From assembly GCF_024586455.1 (NCBI RefSeq), contig NC_065923.1, positions 68,173,076 through 68,237,075 on the forward strand: a DNA stretch of 64,000 nucleotides, in the 5' to 3' direction. This document shows positions 40,601-55,600 of this stretch, in pieces (the stretch's first letter is position 1; every line of letters starts with the position of its first letter). The position numbers were made by a program, and so were the translations under genes. This DNA is from Bactrocera neohumeralis (taxonomy: Eukaryota > Arthropoda > Insecta > Diptera > Tephritidae). The notes beneath the pieces were generated by a model. That model saw only the letters and a program-made list of their open reading frames with translations. It was not told where the DNA came from and ran no database searches.

Positions 40601-43600
40601 TTTTTTATTTCGATATTATGTTTCTTTTGCAATTAAGAACTTTTTTAAAATGGAATTAAATTAATTAATTTATTTTTTTGTATTATTACCTTTATCTAAT
40701 TTTTAAAATTTTTAAAATCAAATTGCAAGACATTTTTTTAAATTAATTAATTAAAAAAATATTTTCAATTCAATAATTAATGATTTAATTAAATTAATTA
40801 ATTTTAATAATTTTTATTTTAATATTTTGTTTCTTAATTCAATTTTAAAATCAATTAAATAATTTAAATCATTTAGTTTGCCAGTTTTTTGGGTTTTTTA
40901 ATGGTTTCGAGATTTATGAACTCACATTTAATTTTTTAATTCATTTTAATTTAATTAAGTAATAAATTATATTAATTAAAATTAAATTATTTGATTAATT
41001 ACATTTTTTAATTAGTTTTTGTATTATTACTTTTTTGTAATTAAAATGAAATTGAATGATTTTTTAATATTATTAATGAAAAAAATAAATTATTGATAAT
41101 TAATTTTTATTTTAATATATTTTTTTATTTAATTTTTAATAATTAATTTAAGTTTTTTTGCCATATTTTTAGTGCTTTTATATGGTATTGAAATTTTTGA
41201 ACTCACATTTAATATTTTTGTTGTCATTTTTTAAAAATAATTTTCATAAAATTATATTAATCAAAATTTTTGATTTTTTTTTTGCTTGTAATTTTTTTTG
41301 TTATATACTATGTATTTTTTATTATTATTCAGTTTTTGTAATTTAAATTTTTTTTAACTAAACACGTACATATGTATTTATTTTTTATAATTTTTTAAAA
41401 TGTTAATTAAAATTAAAAAAAAAAAATTAACGGAATTATTTAATTAATTTAATTAAATAAATTTTTGTAAATTATTATATTTTTTAGATTTTAATTGTTT
41501 TATATGTTCTTAGGCTTTTTTTAATATCAATATGCAATAACATTTTTGTTTGTTATTATTCAATTTTCGTAATTTTATTTCTTTTAATTGAAATGTTTTT
41601 AATTTTTAATAAATGAATTTTTTATTATAATTTTTTTGGTGAATTTTCTCAGTTCTAAAAAATTAAATAAAAAAAAATTAAATTAAATAATAATTAATTT
41701 AATTAATTAATTTAAATTAAGAAACAAATAATTAATTTAATTTTAATTTTTTTATAAAGGCATTTTTTAATTTCTTTATTCAATTAAATTATGTTTATTA
41801 TTATTTTTTTTAATTTACTAGAATTTTTTTAATTTATACATATTTTCAAATGTTATTTGTTTTGGTGATTTCTAATTATTTTTCAGTTAAATATAAGAAA
41901 AGTAATTAAAATAATTAATAAATTAATTTTTTTATCATAATTTGTTTTTATGTGGTATTGAGGCACACATTTTTTTACTTAATGTTTTTTGTTTTGTTGA
42001 TTTTTATTTATTTATTGTTTTTGTTTTTAAGCGTTATTGACGCTTCTAATTTCAAATTAATTTTTATTTGCAACCTATTTCTATCCCTTCCTTCTCTGAT
42101 AAACTCCAAACGCTTAATCCTCTCAAACTACAACCCCAAAATATACATAGGCTATATGAATATAAATATAAAATAATGCCACACTATTTGTTATTTTAGC
42201 AATAATTTTAAATATCTAACTATACATACTTATATGTATATGTATCCATCTCATAGTTTATTAGCTCGTAATTTGTTTTAATTTATTTGTGTGTTTCCAC
42301 TTTTTTATTGCAATTTTTATGGTATATTATATATTTCACCTTGTTGAAGGTTATATAGCTTGTAATAAATTTTGCTTTATTTGCAAATTTAAAGCAAAAA
42401 AATGTAATCTGAACAATTTGTTGGCTCAATTAATTTTATACTTGAAAAGGTAGCATTTCCAAGGGAAACTACAATACGAGTACACAGCGGATTCATTTAA
42501 TGAGTTCATGGTTGCGAGTTTCGGTTATCAGTTACTTGGTTACTTAAGTAAAGGGTATTTAAGTCAAGCTTATGTTGGTGAAAATTGATTTTTAAGTGGT
42601 TGTTCAACACTCCTTAGAGTCATTTGTGCAATTCCGTCTTCCAAATAGAAATATTCTTCAAGTCAACATAACCTCAAAATTGTGTGCAATTTTTTTCAAT
42701 TACTTGCATAAAAAAACTTTCAATTGACCACAATTTTATTCAATAGAAATACCAGTTAAATTTTTCCTACCACATAATTCTCTCATCGACGGTCAGCCGT
42801 CGAATATATCGAAAAATCAACGATGCAAATAAATTAAGGCGCAATATTTTTTGACATTTCTGACATTTTGGTGTCACTACCCACGGCCACAAGAATTTTC
42901 GCATAATAAAAAGGGTTGGTAGTTGTGAGTTCATATTGCTAAGAATTGGCACATTTCATATTCGCATAAGTATTTGGCATTGTTTCCAAGAAAAACGCAT
43001 TTGAACGCCATAACCAATTAGCAAAGAGTTGTCAAAAACATATTTACCAGACATACTTTTATATGTATGTAGGCATGACTGAGTCATAGACATTAGTAAC
43101 TCGATTGAAACGTGGGAATACTAACATGAAGAAATAAAGAAATATGAATAATAAGTACAGAAAATGTAACCAAACACAGAAGTAAGAAAACAAATTTAAA
43201 ATTTAAATTTTGAAAATATGAATTGCATAAAAATGTTGAAAATATACATAATATATAAAAAAAATATTTTAAGTTCAACTTTTATTAAAAAATTATACTT
43301 AAACTTTAATTTTAATAATCTATCATTGATGTCACATTATAATCTCAGCATTGCCAGCACATTTTGTTAGTAAAAATATGGAGAGAGGGAGTGTGAGAGA
43401 GACAGCGCGAAAAACAGTTGTTCGAACATAATGCAGAGAGGCCTAAATTTTGACTAATTTTTTGGCTAAGTTTTCTTGACTTCATTAATTTAAATAACGA
43501 TAATTGGGAATAAAAAGTCCAAGAAATCAGAAAGAAAAAACAAAATCTGTCAGATAAAATAATCAACTGTCAGTAAAGTAGACAGTCAACGTATTACGTA

Positions 43601-46600
43601 ACTATAACCGTAACTTGGTCAAATCTTGAAACGCAAACGCGTTTACCACAACTTACATAACCTCAAATTCGCAAATGGCAAACTTATGAGCAAAAGTTAC
43701 GTCCAACGCGGCGTTGCTGTCACCATGCTCATGGCAGCTTTCATTAAGCTTGACAATTTTATCATTTAATGCGTATTATATAGCAAATTTTTCTGCGAAA
43801 TATGAGAGCTTTAAGTGAAAAAATAATTAAAATTTAATTGTATCTAAAAAATTGCGAAGTCGTAAAAGCCGTCTTTTGGGTCAACTTATATTTTCAGCTC
43901 TGTCTAAATATGTACTTAACTTTTTCACTTTAATCTCGCTGTCGGAAAGTTTTCGCTTCATTTTTATAGAGATTCTCTTTGTTTCAGATCTTTTTTAGTA
44001 TCCGCATTATTAATATTTAAATTTATTAAGCAAACGGTGGCAATAAGGTCACACTTTTTACGTTTATAACTGTCGTCTATAACTTGGATAGTAAATGTCA
44101 ACGCGTCGTATTGTTAAAGTTTTCTTCCCAATCTTTTTTCTCTTTTATTATTTTTTTTTGGAAGTTCAGTGAATGTTTCTTCCTCTCTTTTCCCAATTTT
44201 GCCTTCATGAAGTATTGAAACTACAACTAGTAAGGTTTCACTTAAGGCTAAGTTTTCCTAATGTTTAAGGGTTTAGAGGAGTTGTTCGCTTAAAATAGTC
44301 TTATTAAACCTCCGAGAAAGCTACGTAAAACTTGTTGTTTAAAAGAATATAGACTTCAATTAGATGACCTTCAAATCAGTTTTCGTCCTTCATAACCTGT
44401 CCCAAGATATCTGTATAACCTCACGCAATATGTTAAAAGAGTTTAAGTAGCCTTAATGTCTGATTAGCAGGCATCCGTCAATTAAGTTCTGATTTAAAAA
44501 AGATTCCTTATCGAAAGATAGAGTTTTTGAATTTAGTTGTCAGATGGCAGCTAACCAGACATAGAGAAAACGAACCTTAAGTCCTTATATCGACTTGTCA
44601 ATTTCAAAATTTCGAATGTAAATATATTTGAGAATGTTCTCTGAAAATTTGTAGGTGATTCCGCAAATAGTTTTGGATATAAAAGCGTTTTTTTACTTAG
44701 TTTAATCGGCCACCAACACTTTAAACGCTTTTTTCTCGAAATAATGTTTTCAGAGTCGGTGCGGTTTTCGAAAGTACTTGATCGTTTGGCTTGAAATTTT
44801 CTCACGACCTTCTCAGATATATGTATATGTCAGGTAATAATCGAATGAATAATATTTCAGATAAAGACTTTGATTTTTTAAAGTCACTTTGATATGTAAT
44901 TTTTTTCTTAAAACGCATTTTTGGTATGTCGCCATTTTCTCAAGAATCAGAATTTTGGCCAGTTCTTCGATCAGTATCTATTCTCAGCTATAGTAATATT
45001 AAGATTATTTTGGTTTTTGAATTTGAGAAAATGTTAAGCAGATAAGTCTTCCAAACCGAAGCATTTTCGAAAGTCGTCCTGGAGATCGGCTACAAGATCA
45101 AGAAAGCATATTAAAATCGGTAAATTTGCTTTTTTAAGTGATTAATTAATTTTTTTACATTTAATTGAATGTTTTTTATTTAAAATTAGTTAAATAAAGT
45201 TTGAAAATGTTTAATTAAAAAATTAATAAATATTAGAATTTTTTTAATTAAAATTCATTAATTAAAATTTAATATTAAAAACTTTTTTTCTTGTAGAGTG
45301 ATTAAGAAATTTGAAAGCTATTATATTAATTTATTAATATTAAAAATTTTATTAATTAAATTAATTTTTTTGAATTAATTAATTAAATTAGAAATGTTTT
45401 TTAATTAAAATTAATTTATTGAAATTTAATATAAAAAACTTTTTTCATGTAGAGGGATTAAATTAATTAAATTAAATTTTTTTAATTAATATTTTTAATT
45501 GAATTAATCTTTTCATAAAAATTAATTAATTAAAATTTAAAATTGTTTAATTAATTAATAGTAAAAAATTTAATAATTAATAGAATTTTTATTAATTAAT
45601 TAATATTAAAAATTTTTAAATTTTTTAATCCCTCCACAGCAAAAAATGTTCATAAATGTTTTTTCTGTTTTGCAAGGGGATAAAGCCCCTTAACCTTCGG
45701 AGAAAGCTACATAAAGCTAAATCTTTGAAAAAATATTGCTTTCATTTTTAACTACATAATGACTACCAATCTGTGCCAAAAAATCGAATATATCTCATCC
45801 AATATTTTAAAGTAGGCTAAGTAGACTACAAGTATAGTCAATATCTCTGGATATGCTGGACATATTGCTTCTCTGCATTTTATAGTTATTCGAAGTACCA
45901 AATTGTCGCAATTTATTTAAGATGACTTAAGTCAACTTAAGCTACTTTAACATTTTATACGTACTGAAGGTTCTTTCTTTGAACTTTTCCATTTTATTTA
46001 TATTTATATAATTTTTTATTGTTCTTTTTTATAGTAAATAACTGTTTAGCTAATGTGTATGTAAATATAAAGACTTTTTTGCCGTTCCCTCATTGCAGCT
46101 GATACCTTGCACGACTTAGCCATTATGAACAAAGGTGACAATATTAACAAAAACAACAAAAACAAATCAGCTAGTTTGCAATAAAATAAAAAACTAAAAA
46201 AATCACAGCTTTGCATTGCTTGCCAGCAAAATGAAAGCCATTTCTTATGCCACTCAGCATTCTGTTGATTCTCTTGGTATGTAGGGTTTCTTGAACTCTG
46301 GCTTCATGCGGCGTACCTGTCACTCGCCGAACCAGCTGACAAACTGTTTGTTTAGCGCTTTTCGTACCACAGCTGACGTGCTAACTGGCAGACTGAGTCA
46401 GCCTGGACTTGCGGGTGTTTTAAGTGGCATTTTTGCTTTGTCTTTCTTTGTAGACCTTTGAGTTGTTGATTTATTTTTATATTTCTTTGCAATATTTATT
46501 ATATTATATTTATTGCATTCTTTACCATTGTAGCGTTACAGTTTATATTTATGTGACTATTTTTGTTCAATATATATTTTGTATTATTAGTAATGCTTTT

Positions 46601-49600
46601 GTCCCAGTTGGATTTGTTTGATTAAGCTTTGCTCTCAGTTGTGATTTTTCTTTTGTTCATAGGGCATTTATTTTTTCTATCTACTATGCACAGACTATGT
46701 ACATACATAAGTGTAGATAGATAGAAAATAATTGAGATTTTGCACTGCGACTTATGGTCTATTGTGCCCTCTCCTATATCACATATGGTCACAAAGGTCC
46801 AGCACTCTGAATAATTTCAGGAGCTTAATGGGCGCAATGGAAGTAATGTGATCCCTGTCCACGTGGATGGATCCAAGAGCCTTGAGCCTGCTTTTATAAA
46901 TTGCTGCGCAAGCTTGAATCAGGTGTTCTGGAATTTCCGGTTCCAGACCACTGTGGAGCCTATCAAATAGAAGTGGTAGCCAGCAAGGTATGTAGTAGCA
47001 GAGTACTTCTTGAAGTTCGACTTCTTTTAGGAAAGTTGGAATACAGGCCTTGAACTCGCTGACAGTGACAGTGAGAACATCGCCTTAACCAAATTCCATT
47101 GGTTGGTTCTTCTACCTTCGCGTATTCCCTCCATTAAGTAATGAATCTCGCGCGAGCTCAACAAGCGTAAGACGGCAACCAGTATTTGTGAGGTAGCGAA
47201 AGCCTTATGGCCCTTAGCAATTCTCATAGACCTGTAATGATAGCTGTCCTAACTGGACACTTTGGTATCCATGTTATCAGGCTAAAAAGGCAAACTTGTA
47301 ATCAGTAAGATTTATGGCAGGCTCTAGACAGGCGTATCAAACTGTCCATATGGGATTATTCGTGGCCTCACGAGAAATTAGCCTATTTGCTTACCTACAT
47401 ACCTAAGTTTTTGATTTATCTAAGTCTATTGGCTAAGGCTAAACTACAAGTAGAATCCATATTGCCTCTATAAGTTATTATAGAAATATCTTTTAAAATT
47501 AACTATAAATAATTTCGAGAATATTTGTTCGAACATATTTAGTTTAAATATTTTTCGCATCATCCATGTTCCATCTATCTCCAGTTATATGCTCCACTAT
47601 TTTATGATTTCGCGTTGATTACACATATTCCAAATTTAAATTTTGTGTTAATTGATTGCTTATAAAAAGGAAAAAAAATAAAGCACACACACACATAGAC
47701 ATGCGCTTAAGCTGTTTACGCCTGCAAAATGAGCTGTCAGTCAGCGCAGCAAGAAGCAGCATGCACTGAAAGCCAAGCCCACATTCACAGCGCAGCTAGA
47801 GAAACCTAAGATTTTTGTATAAGAAAATAACAAAAACAGAAAAAATCGCTGATGGATTGATTAGCGACACAGTTATTCACAAGTAACGCCATCGTGTCTC
47901 TGGTATGGGCTAGGCCATGAAGCAGGTATTTCATGGCAACAGAAGACGCCCACTCTTCCACACTTGTGCATATTATACGGCTTGTTAAATGGAGAAATAA
48001 ACAAAAATTGAAACAAAAAAAAATTAATTTGCGAAAGTTGCAAGCAAAATGGCAAATTATGCATGTGAAGGCGTCTAATGGCAAATGGAGTAATGGAAAG
48101 ATAGAAATTCATAGAAATTCGCTTTAATTCCTAAAGGCGTAGCTTTCATGGAAAGCCATTTTTGGTTAGTTAAGGTATGAATTTTGCACAAGATTCATAG
48201 AAAATTAAGAATAGAAGTAAATTTAGTTGCGGTTGGCCCGATAAAAGGGAGACAGTTCTACAGTTTTAGGGCATTTAAAGTGCTTCTATACAGTCATTAT
48301 AGTTCAGAATTAGGGTGTGAACTCAGTTAGTTTGGTGACTAAACAGTGTACAGCTAAGAATTTCAGGTTTAGCATTGAAGGTGTGATCTTTTATAATAAN
48401 GCCGCATGGTAAATTTGCAGTGTACATCTACTTATCTATCAATTAATTTTCGTTAGATCCCAAATTTTCTCTTCATAAGTTGACGAAGCAAATGGTTCTT
48501 AATCTGCTGGATATTTGGGAATATCTAACCGACGAGACTTCACTAATAAATTTGAGCTCATTGCGCCCGAGATCGACAATTTTGGATTATAAATTTGTGC
48601 GGAAGCTAAGAAGATCGTTTTTCATTAAGCTCTGCACTCTAAATCTTCATTTGACACTTCTCCACTTCACATTTTGAAGCTCTCCTTTGCTGACTACCGC
48701 TGACTTTGGTTCCCAATGTACTATATTTTCCATTGTTCTAAAAAGTAAAGGTTCTTGGAAGATAATTGTTACAAGACAATACCATTAAAGCCTCTAAGAA
48801 TATACAATTAAACATTTTCAGGAAATTCGAAGGAAAATTCAAAGCTTCCACGTTATATAGTATATGAAAATTTTTTAAATTATTTAGAATGTCTAAGCTT
48901 ATTTCTAGGCCGAGGAACTGAGAACGCAAAAGTGCGATTTTTTGCTTTTAAGTGTTTAATGAGTCATAAAGAGTTACAAAATCGTAAATTTTTTCAAAAA
49001 ACCAAAAAATGAAATCTTAGACAATTGTCCGCAATCACAGCTGTCACATTCAACTACACTCGTGTGCAAAATATTAGCAATAAGTTTACACAATTGCATT
49101 TTATTGCATTCCAAGTCACTCAAATGGCAAATGTGACTAGCAATTTGACCGAATTTGCATTTATTGGCCCCCAACTTGTGAAAAAACAACAGCAACAACA
49201 AAGGCCACTTTTATTTTTTTTCGCTCTAATGCAGCTTAAGTGACCAACAGAAAAGTAAATGGCTAACAACAAACAATAGAGAACACTAAATGTGAAAAAG
49301 TAAAATAAGAATTGCTCATAAAAACAACAATAACAATACAATCAGCTAACAAACAATGTAATGGAGAATATTTGCGCATAAAAATACAATTTCGGTGTGT
49401 GGGTGATTGGCAACGTGAGTGGCGGCGTATGGGAAAATCAGTCAGCGTTAGTAAACAAAAAACAACAAAAACAAATTTGTATGGAAAATGGAAAAATCTG
49501 TGCATAAATAGCGGCGAGCGCAGCGCGCAACATGCAAAGAAAAGCGAAAACTGAAACCCGAAAACTGCTTTTGTTGTTATATTTGTTATTTTTGTTGTTT

Positions 49601-52600
49601 TGTTTTTTTTTTGCTAACAATTAGACTGCGACGCATTGCTGGCAAGCGCGTTGGGCGCAGGCAGCAGGCGGCAGGCGGCGTTAAAACGGCCGTAGCGGAT
49701 GAGCTGAGAATGGACGCATGAATGGCTGGACATGCGATTACGTGGAATAACAATTACAACAAAAAGCAAAAATATGTATATATACATAAATAAATATGAA
49801 AAAACGTTATAATAAAAAAAAATTAGTAAAAACAAAATTTGAGCCGACGCAGTGGTCAGCACATGTGCACTGGAAAAAATATAGCCACACAAATAGCCAA
49901 TTGAGACAAAAAATGTACATATACATATACATATGTCTGTATATAGTTGTATGTGTGTATGTATATGTACTTAAATAATAAAATTAAAGAAATATTAACT
50001 AAAAAATCTGTTTGCGCGCGTAATTAGACATTGAACGCTGATTTCATTCTTTAATTCCACGGCTAATTTAAAATATTCCGCGAAATATGAAATATTTTTC
50101 AATGAACTGTGATATGAAAAAAGTTTTCAATCAGTGTTGTTGGCAATTTGTATGCTTTTCTACGTGCTTGTACACATATATTTTACCATTTGCTATTTGC
50201 CAATTTATTTCGCGGCACATTATTGGCTTCATTGCATGGTTTGTGTTACATGCGAACCCTGTAGGAAATAGTTCCACTGTTTTTATGATGAAAACAAGAA
50301 AAAGCGTTAACTTTGACTACAAAAAAGTTATAATACTCTCCACATGTGCATTTATTATGGCATAAAATGGTATAAAAAGTTATTTATCTTGATTTTCAGC
50401 GGTCAGTTTGTATGACAGCTATATGCTATAGTGGTCCGATATGAATGATTTATTTGGAGATTGTAGAGATGTCTTTGAAAATAATTTGTGCAAAATTTTT
50501 TGAAGATATATCTACAACCAAAAAAGTTTTTTTTATAATAACTTAATTTTGAACGTTCAGTTTGTATGACAGCTATAAGCTATAGTCGTCCGATATGAAC
50601 AATTTATTTGGAAATTGTAGAGATGTCTTTGAAAATAATTTGTGCAAAATTTCTTGAAGATATCTCTACAACCAAAAAAGTTTTTCTTACAATAACTTAA
50701 TTTTGAACGTTCAGTTTGTATGACAGCTATATGCTATAGTCGTCCGATATGAACAATTTATTTGGAGATTGTAGAGATGTCTTTGGAAATAATTTGTGCA
50801 AAATTTCTTGAAGATATCTCTACAACCAAAAAAGTTTTTCTTACAATAACTTAATTTTGAACGTTCAGTTTGTATGACAGCTATAAGCTATAGTGGTCCG
50901 ATATGAACAATTTATGTGGAGATTGTAGAGATGTATTTGGAAATAATTTGTGCAAAATTTCTTTAAGATATCTCTGCCATCAAAAAAGTTTTTCTTACAA
51001 TAACTTAATTTTGAACGTTCAGTTTGTATGGCCGCTATATGCTATAGTCATCCAATATCAGCGGTACCAACAAATGAGCAGCTTCTTGTAGAAAAAAGGA
51101 CAGTTGCAAATTTTCAGATCGATATCTCAAAAACTGAGCGACTAGTTCCCTCTGTTAGTGATCACTTAGCAACAATATCGATTTTTTAAATTAAAATAAT
51201 TTTGATTAATATTAATAATATATAATAGCATGTTTATCAAATAAAAATTAAAATCTTATAGCATTTGTTTTTGTTGTTGGAAATAAATTTTTTTGCGCAA
51301 ACCGTCTCAACCTCTTCACATTGAATAATACTTGATCTCATTACTTACTTGAAGTCATTTAGTAAATTAATACTTGATTTTCTATCAAAATAACATATCG
51401 TCACATAAAATGAAAAATAACGTATGATAAAAAAATTCGAAATTGAGTTTTTATTGCTTACGGTTCACCACAACATATTACATACAAGTATATGTATCAT
51501 TAACTTTTAAGCTTCAGCTAGCAGATTTAACCAATATATAACCATTTATCATAACCAAAACATTATGAGTGGTTTCTATTATATCGTTTTTGCTTCACTT
51601 GTTGACTTATAAAAAGTGATGTTGCGTTATTTTGAATTTTAGGCTGACGATATGTAAAAAGATAATTTTTTAGAAAATTCCTCAAAAATAAAAAAACTCA
51701 AAATTTCTGTTTTTATCGTTTATAATAGATTATTTTATTTCCTAGTCCAAACTAAATTGTTTGCAGCGCATTAAATGAAGTTATAAATTGCACAATTATT
51801 TACGAAAAATATAATATTTTCAAGTGTAAAATTTTCCGGCCGGGTATTTGCACTAAATTTGCATGTGTTCTCATGTGCAATAATTTATGACGGAAAATAA
51901 GTATAATAAATCAATTTTCGACGTGGAAGGATAGGTAATTTTAGAAGTATATAAAGCAAATGGATTTGAAAAATCAGATTTTGCAACAAGTTGCTTAAAC
52001 ATGGCATGCTGTGTTAGAAAAAAAATTTTAGTAAACAGAAATACTGCGCTCAAACTCTTCAACACCGCTGAGTCGCTAAAAAATTTTAAAATTCACTGCA
52101 AAAAAAAAATTAAGTAAAAAATTTCAAAACTCGCTTCAAATTTTTATTTAGCAAAAAAGGCCAGAATTAAAAAAAAAATTTCAAAATTCGCAAAAAAAAA
52201 TGTATTTAGTAAAAAAGGCCAGAATTTTGGAAAAGCAAAAATGTTGAAGTAAAAAACTTCGAAAAATTTTGTACAAAAATATCGGTTTTATGGTATTCTG
52301 TACGTACTAATAGTATTTAACTGCGATGTGTGACTTAAGAGAAGTGTGAGAGAGAGAGGAATATAAATCGAAATGATCTGGAAGAAAATTATTTAGAGGT
52401 GTGAGCGTAAAGAAGTTATGAATTTTAAGTGCTATACCTCCCCTGTGCTCTATAATTGTTAAATTCCTCAAAGGAAAAGTATTTTAGATGCATTTACGCA
52501 TTTTATAAGCTCGTTGAGAATTATACATATATCGATGAGCTTCTTGAATGAAATGGGCAAATTAAACTGTATTCGTTTTTAAGTTTGTCTGGAGTATAGT

Positions 52601-55600
52601 TGTCATCATATAATTATAGTATAGTACATATAAAGTTGAAAATTTACAGTGTGATCGCCTGAAAGTATACATGGAAATACAGGAAAACTACTGATTTAAG
52701 TTACCTTTAGCTTTATTTTGATTGCTCATAATGCTTGATGTATGCAGATACTTAAAAAAACGTGATTTTCACTATTTCCAACTTCTTCAAAGACGATATT
52801 TTTTAACCTATCTAAGAAGTATTTAAATATATCTAGAATTCAGTGGCGCCAACGAAAAAGAAGAAGGATTCATTTTAAATAGCCTTCACTGAGTAGTTTT
52901 TTTTTGTTGTAAAAAAAAGTTTATATACCTTACTGATTTGAAAATCGACTGTATTTTACACTTTTTTGTAATATACATATGTATACTGGAAGCGCCTTGG
53001 CACTCATTTTGATATTTTTTTAGTATGACTGGAGAGTAAATCATTTCAAATATCTAGCTTTTGACTTCTTTGCTTCGAAAATGTAACACTGTGCCTTAGG
53101 CGTCACTTTTTTGCGTATCGTTTACAGAAGCTTTCAAAAAGCTTTATTAAATAAGCTTTGTTACAGCTTTTGCGCCGAAAACAAATCACGCTGAAATTTC
53201 ATTGAAAATATGCCTATACTTTGACTTTTAAATTATTCACAAATTGCTTTACGCATCAAGAAACTTTAGTGTTGTTGTTATAGCAAATATGAACTAAAAC
53301 GAAAAATAGAAAATATAATAAAAAGTAAAAAATATGAAAAATTAAAAAAAGTAATAATAAAAAAGTACTACCTGAAAGTTGTAAAGTCGGAGCGCTTTCG
53401 TGCGATGAAAACAAGAAAATCATTTCCATATATATTTGTAATATGCTTTCAATGCAAAATTTACATAATACTTTTGCGGTCTTTTTTTACTGATTTTGCT
53501 AATTCAATTATCACACGTTCACAAGTATTTGATATTTATTTTTTTTGTGAAAATTTTTATAAAAAAAATGCTTTCATATTCAAAAAAAAAAATATTTCAT
53601 AAATTTTCAATAATAAATTTTTCTCGAATGTTTGAGATATCGCTCTGAACTTTTGCACATATCTTTTTTTTACACAAAAACTTGTTTATTTGTCGTACCC
53701 ATCGATGTCGGATCATTTTAGCATATAGCTGCCATACAAACTGTCCGATCAGAAACAAGTTTTTGTATGGAAAACATTTTTGTTTGACAAGATATCTTGA
53801 CGAAAGTTGGCATGATTAATTATTCCAAAGCAACAACTCAATTGTTGAAGAAATCGCTAAAGTCGGACTACTATAGCATATGGCTGCCATACAAGTTGAA
53901 CGATCAAAATCAAGTCTATTGTATGAAAAACTTTTTTATTTGAGTAGATAATTTCATGAAATTCGGTATAAATTATTATACAAGATAACGCTACAATCTA
54001 CGAAAAAATTTTTCAGATCGAACCACTATAACATATAGCTGTCATACAAACTGATCAATGAAAATCAAGTCTTTGTATGAAAAACTTTTTTATTTGAGTA
54101 GATAATTTCCCGAAATTTAGCACAAATTATTATCCAAGACAGCCCTACAATCTCCGAACAAATTGTTCAGATCGGACTTCTATAATATATAGCTGCCATA
54201 CAAACTGACCCATCAAACAACGTAAAAGACCTCTTTATACCCTTAAATACTATAAGAAATACATCTATGAGGATATGTTAGCATCATTGGGGCCCAACTT
54301 AACGTTTTTTTAACTTTCCAGTAACCAATGACCATATTATTGTAAGTGACGTAGTCCGAACTACCCGATTTGCATATAGCACTTAAAAAGTGTTAAATTT
54401 GGCATTGTCATTGAGTGAAGAGTTTTATTTTTTATTTGAATATTTTTTATTAATAAATTACTTTCATATTTCCTTTTATAATTTTTTTTTTGATTTTTTT
54501 CGCTTTCATCTACATCTTACAACAAAAACTAAAAAACGAACACTCACATAATATACAAGTATTTGATAAAAAATTGAATAAGCAATAAAAATAAATGCAA
54601 AAAAAAACAAAAAATAGCGCAAAAATTGCAAAAATGTAGTGTTAATAAAAAAGAAAGTCACACAAAGCATATAAGGAAAAGTAAATATGCTTTCTGTTTA
54701 CATAACTTTATTATTGACATTATGTCACACGTTTTTGTGCGATCTCATTACACTTCCATGTAAACACAAATATTTATTTAATAATCAAAAGGCATTTTCT
54801 TCCTACTTTTTGTTAGCTTTTCTCAGCCCTCTTCGTTGTATCTTTTTTTTTGGGTTTCGCATTGTTATTTAAGTTATTTAATTCGTCTGCTGTTTCTTTT
54901 CCATTATTGCCCTTTGCACCGCTTGCCGCCTTAAGTGCTTCAACTCTGCTTCTGCCTCGTCGCCCATAAAAATAAATATGCTGTAATCAAATTTGTTATT
55001 AGTTTTGTTGTTGTTGTTCACTAGGTGACAGGTGCGCGTGAGTCAATGAACTTTTGTTGGCAAATTTGTTAGTTGTACTTGCAGCACTTACATTTTGATT
55101 TTGTAAAATTTGTTTGGCTAATTGCCTTGGCAATGCTTTTGGAGACAATTTGCGGTTCAAATGTAAATTTTGACAATTAGAAATGCTTGGGAGACACTTT
55201 ACTCGCGTTTATTTTGGAATTAACATGCTTATTTTGGTAGCAAAAAAATTAAATTGACAATTTTATTTCAGAAGTGGGTATTGTACGTAGACTGCTTCAC
55301 ATAATTTTGCTTCGAGTGTGGTTTGAATGAGGAGAAGATATGCTTTTTATAATGAAGAAGAATTTCTTTGGATTTTTGGAACCAACTTTATCCGTATTTG
55401 CGGCGACTTATGGCTGATGATTCCTTTATATTTATACAGCATTTCGTTTGATTGGCTCGCCCTACAAACTGAACGCTCAAAATCCAGTTCTTGTATGGAA
55501 AACTTTTTTATTTGACAAGATATCTTCACGAAATTTGACCTAGGTTTCTACCCAATACAATGGTACAATCTCCGAATAAATTTTTTAGATCGGACTACTA

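Noticed and set aside
46080..46105. Possible exon start after TTCCCTCATTGCAG
   Set aside because: The acceptor is good but no in-frame coding segment with a matching donor follows.
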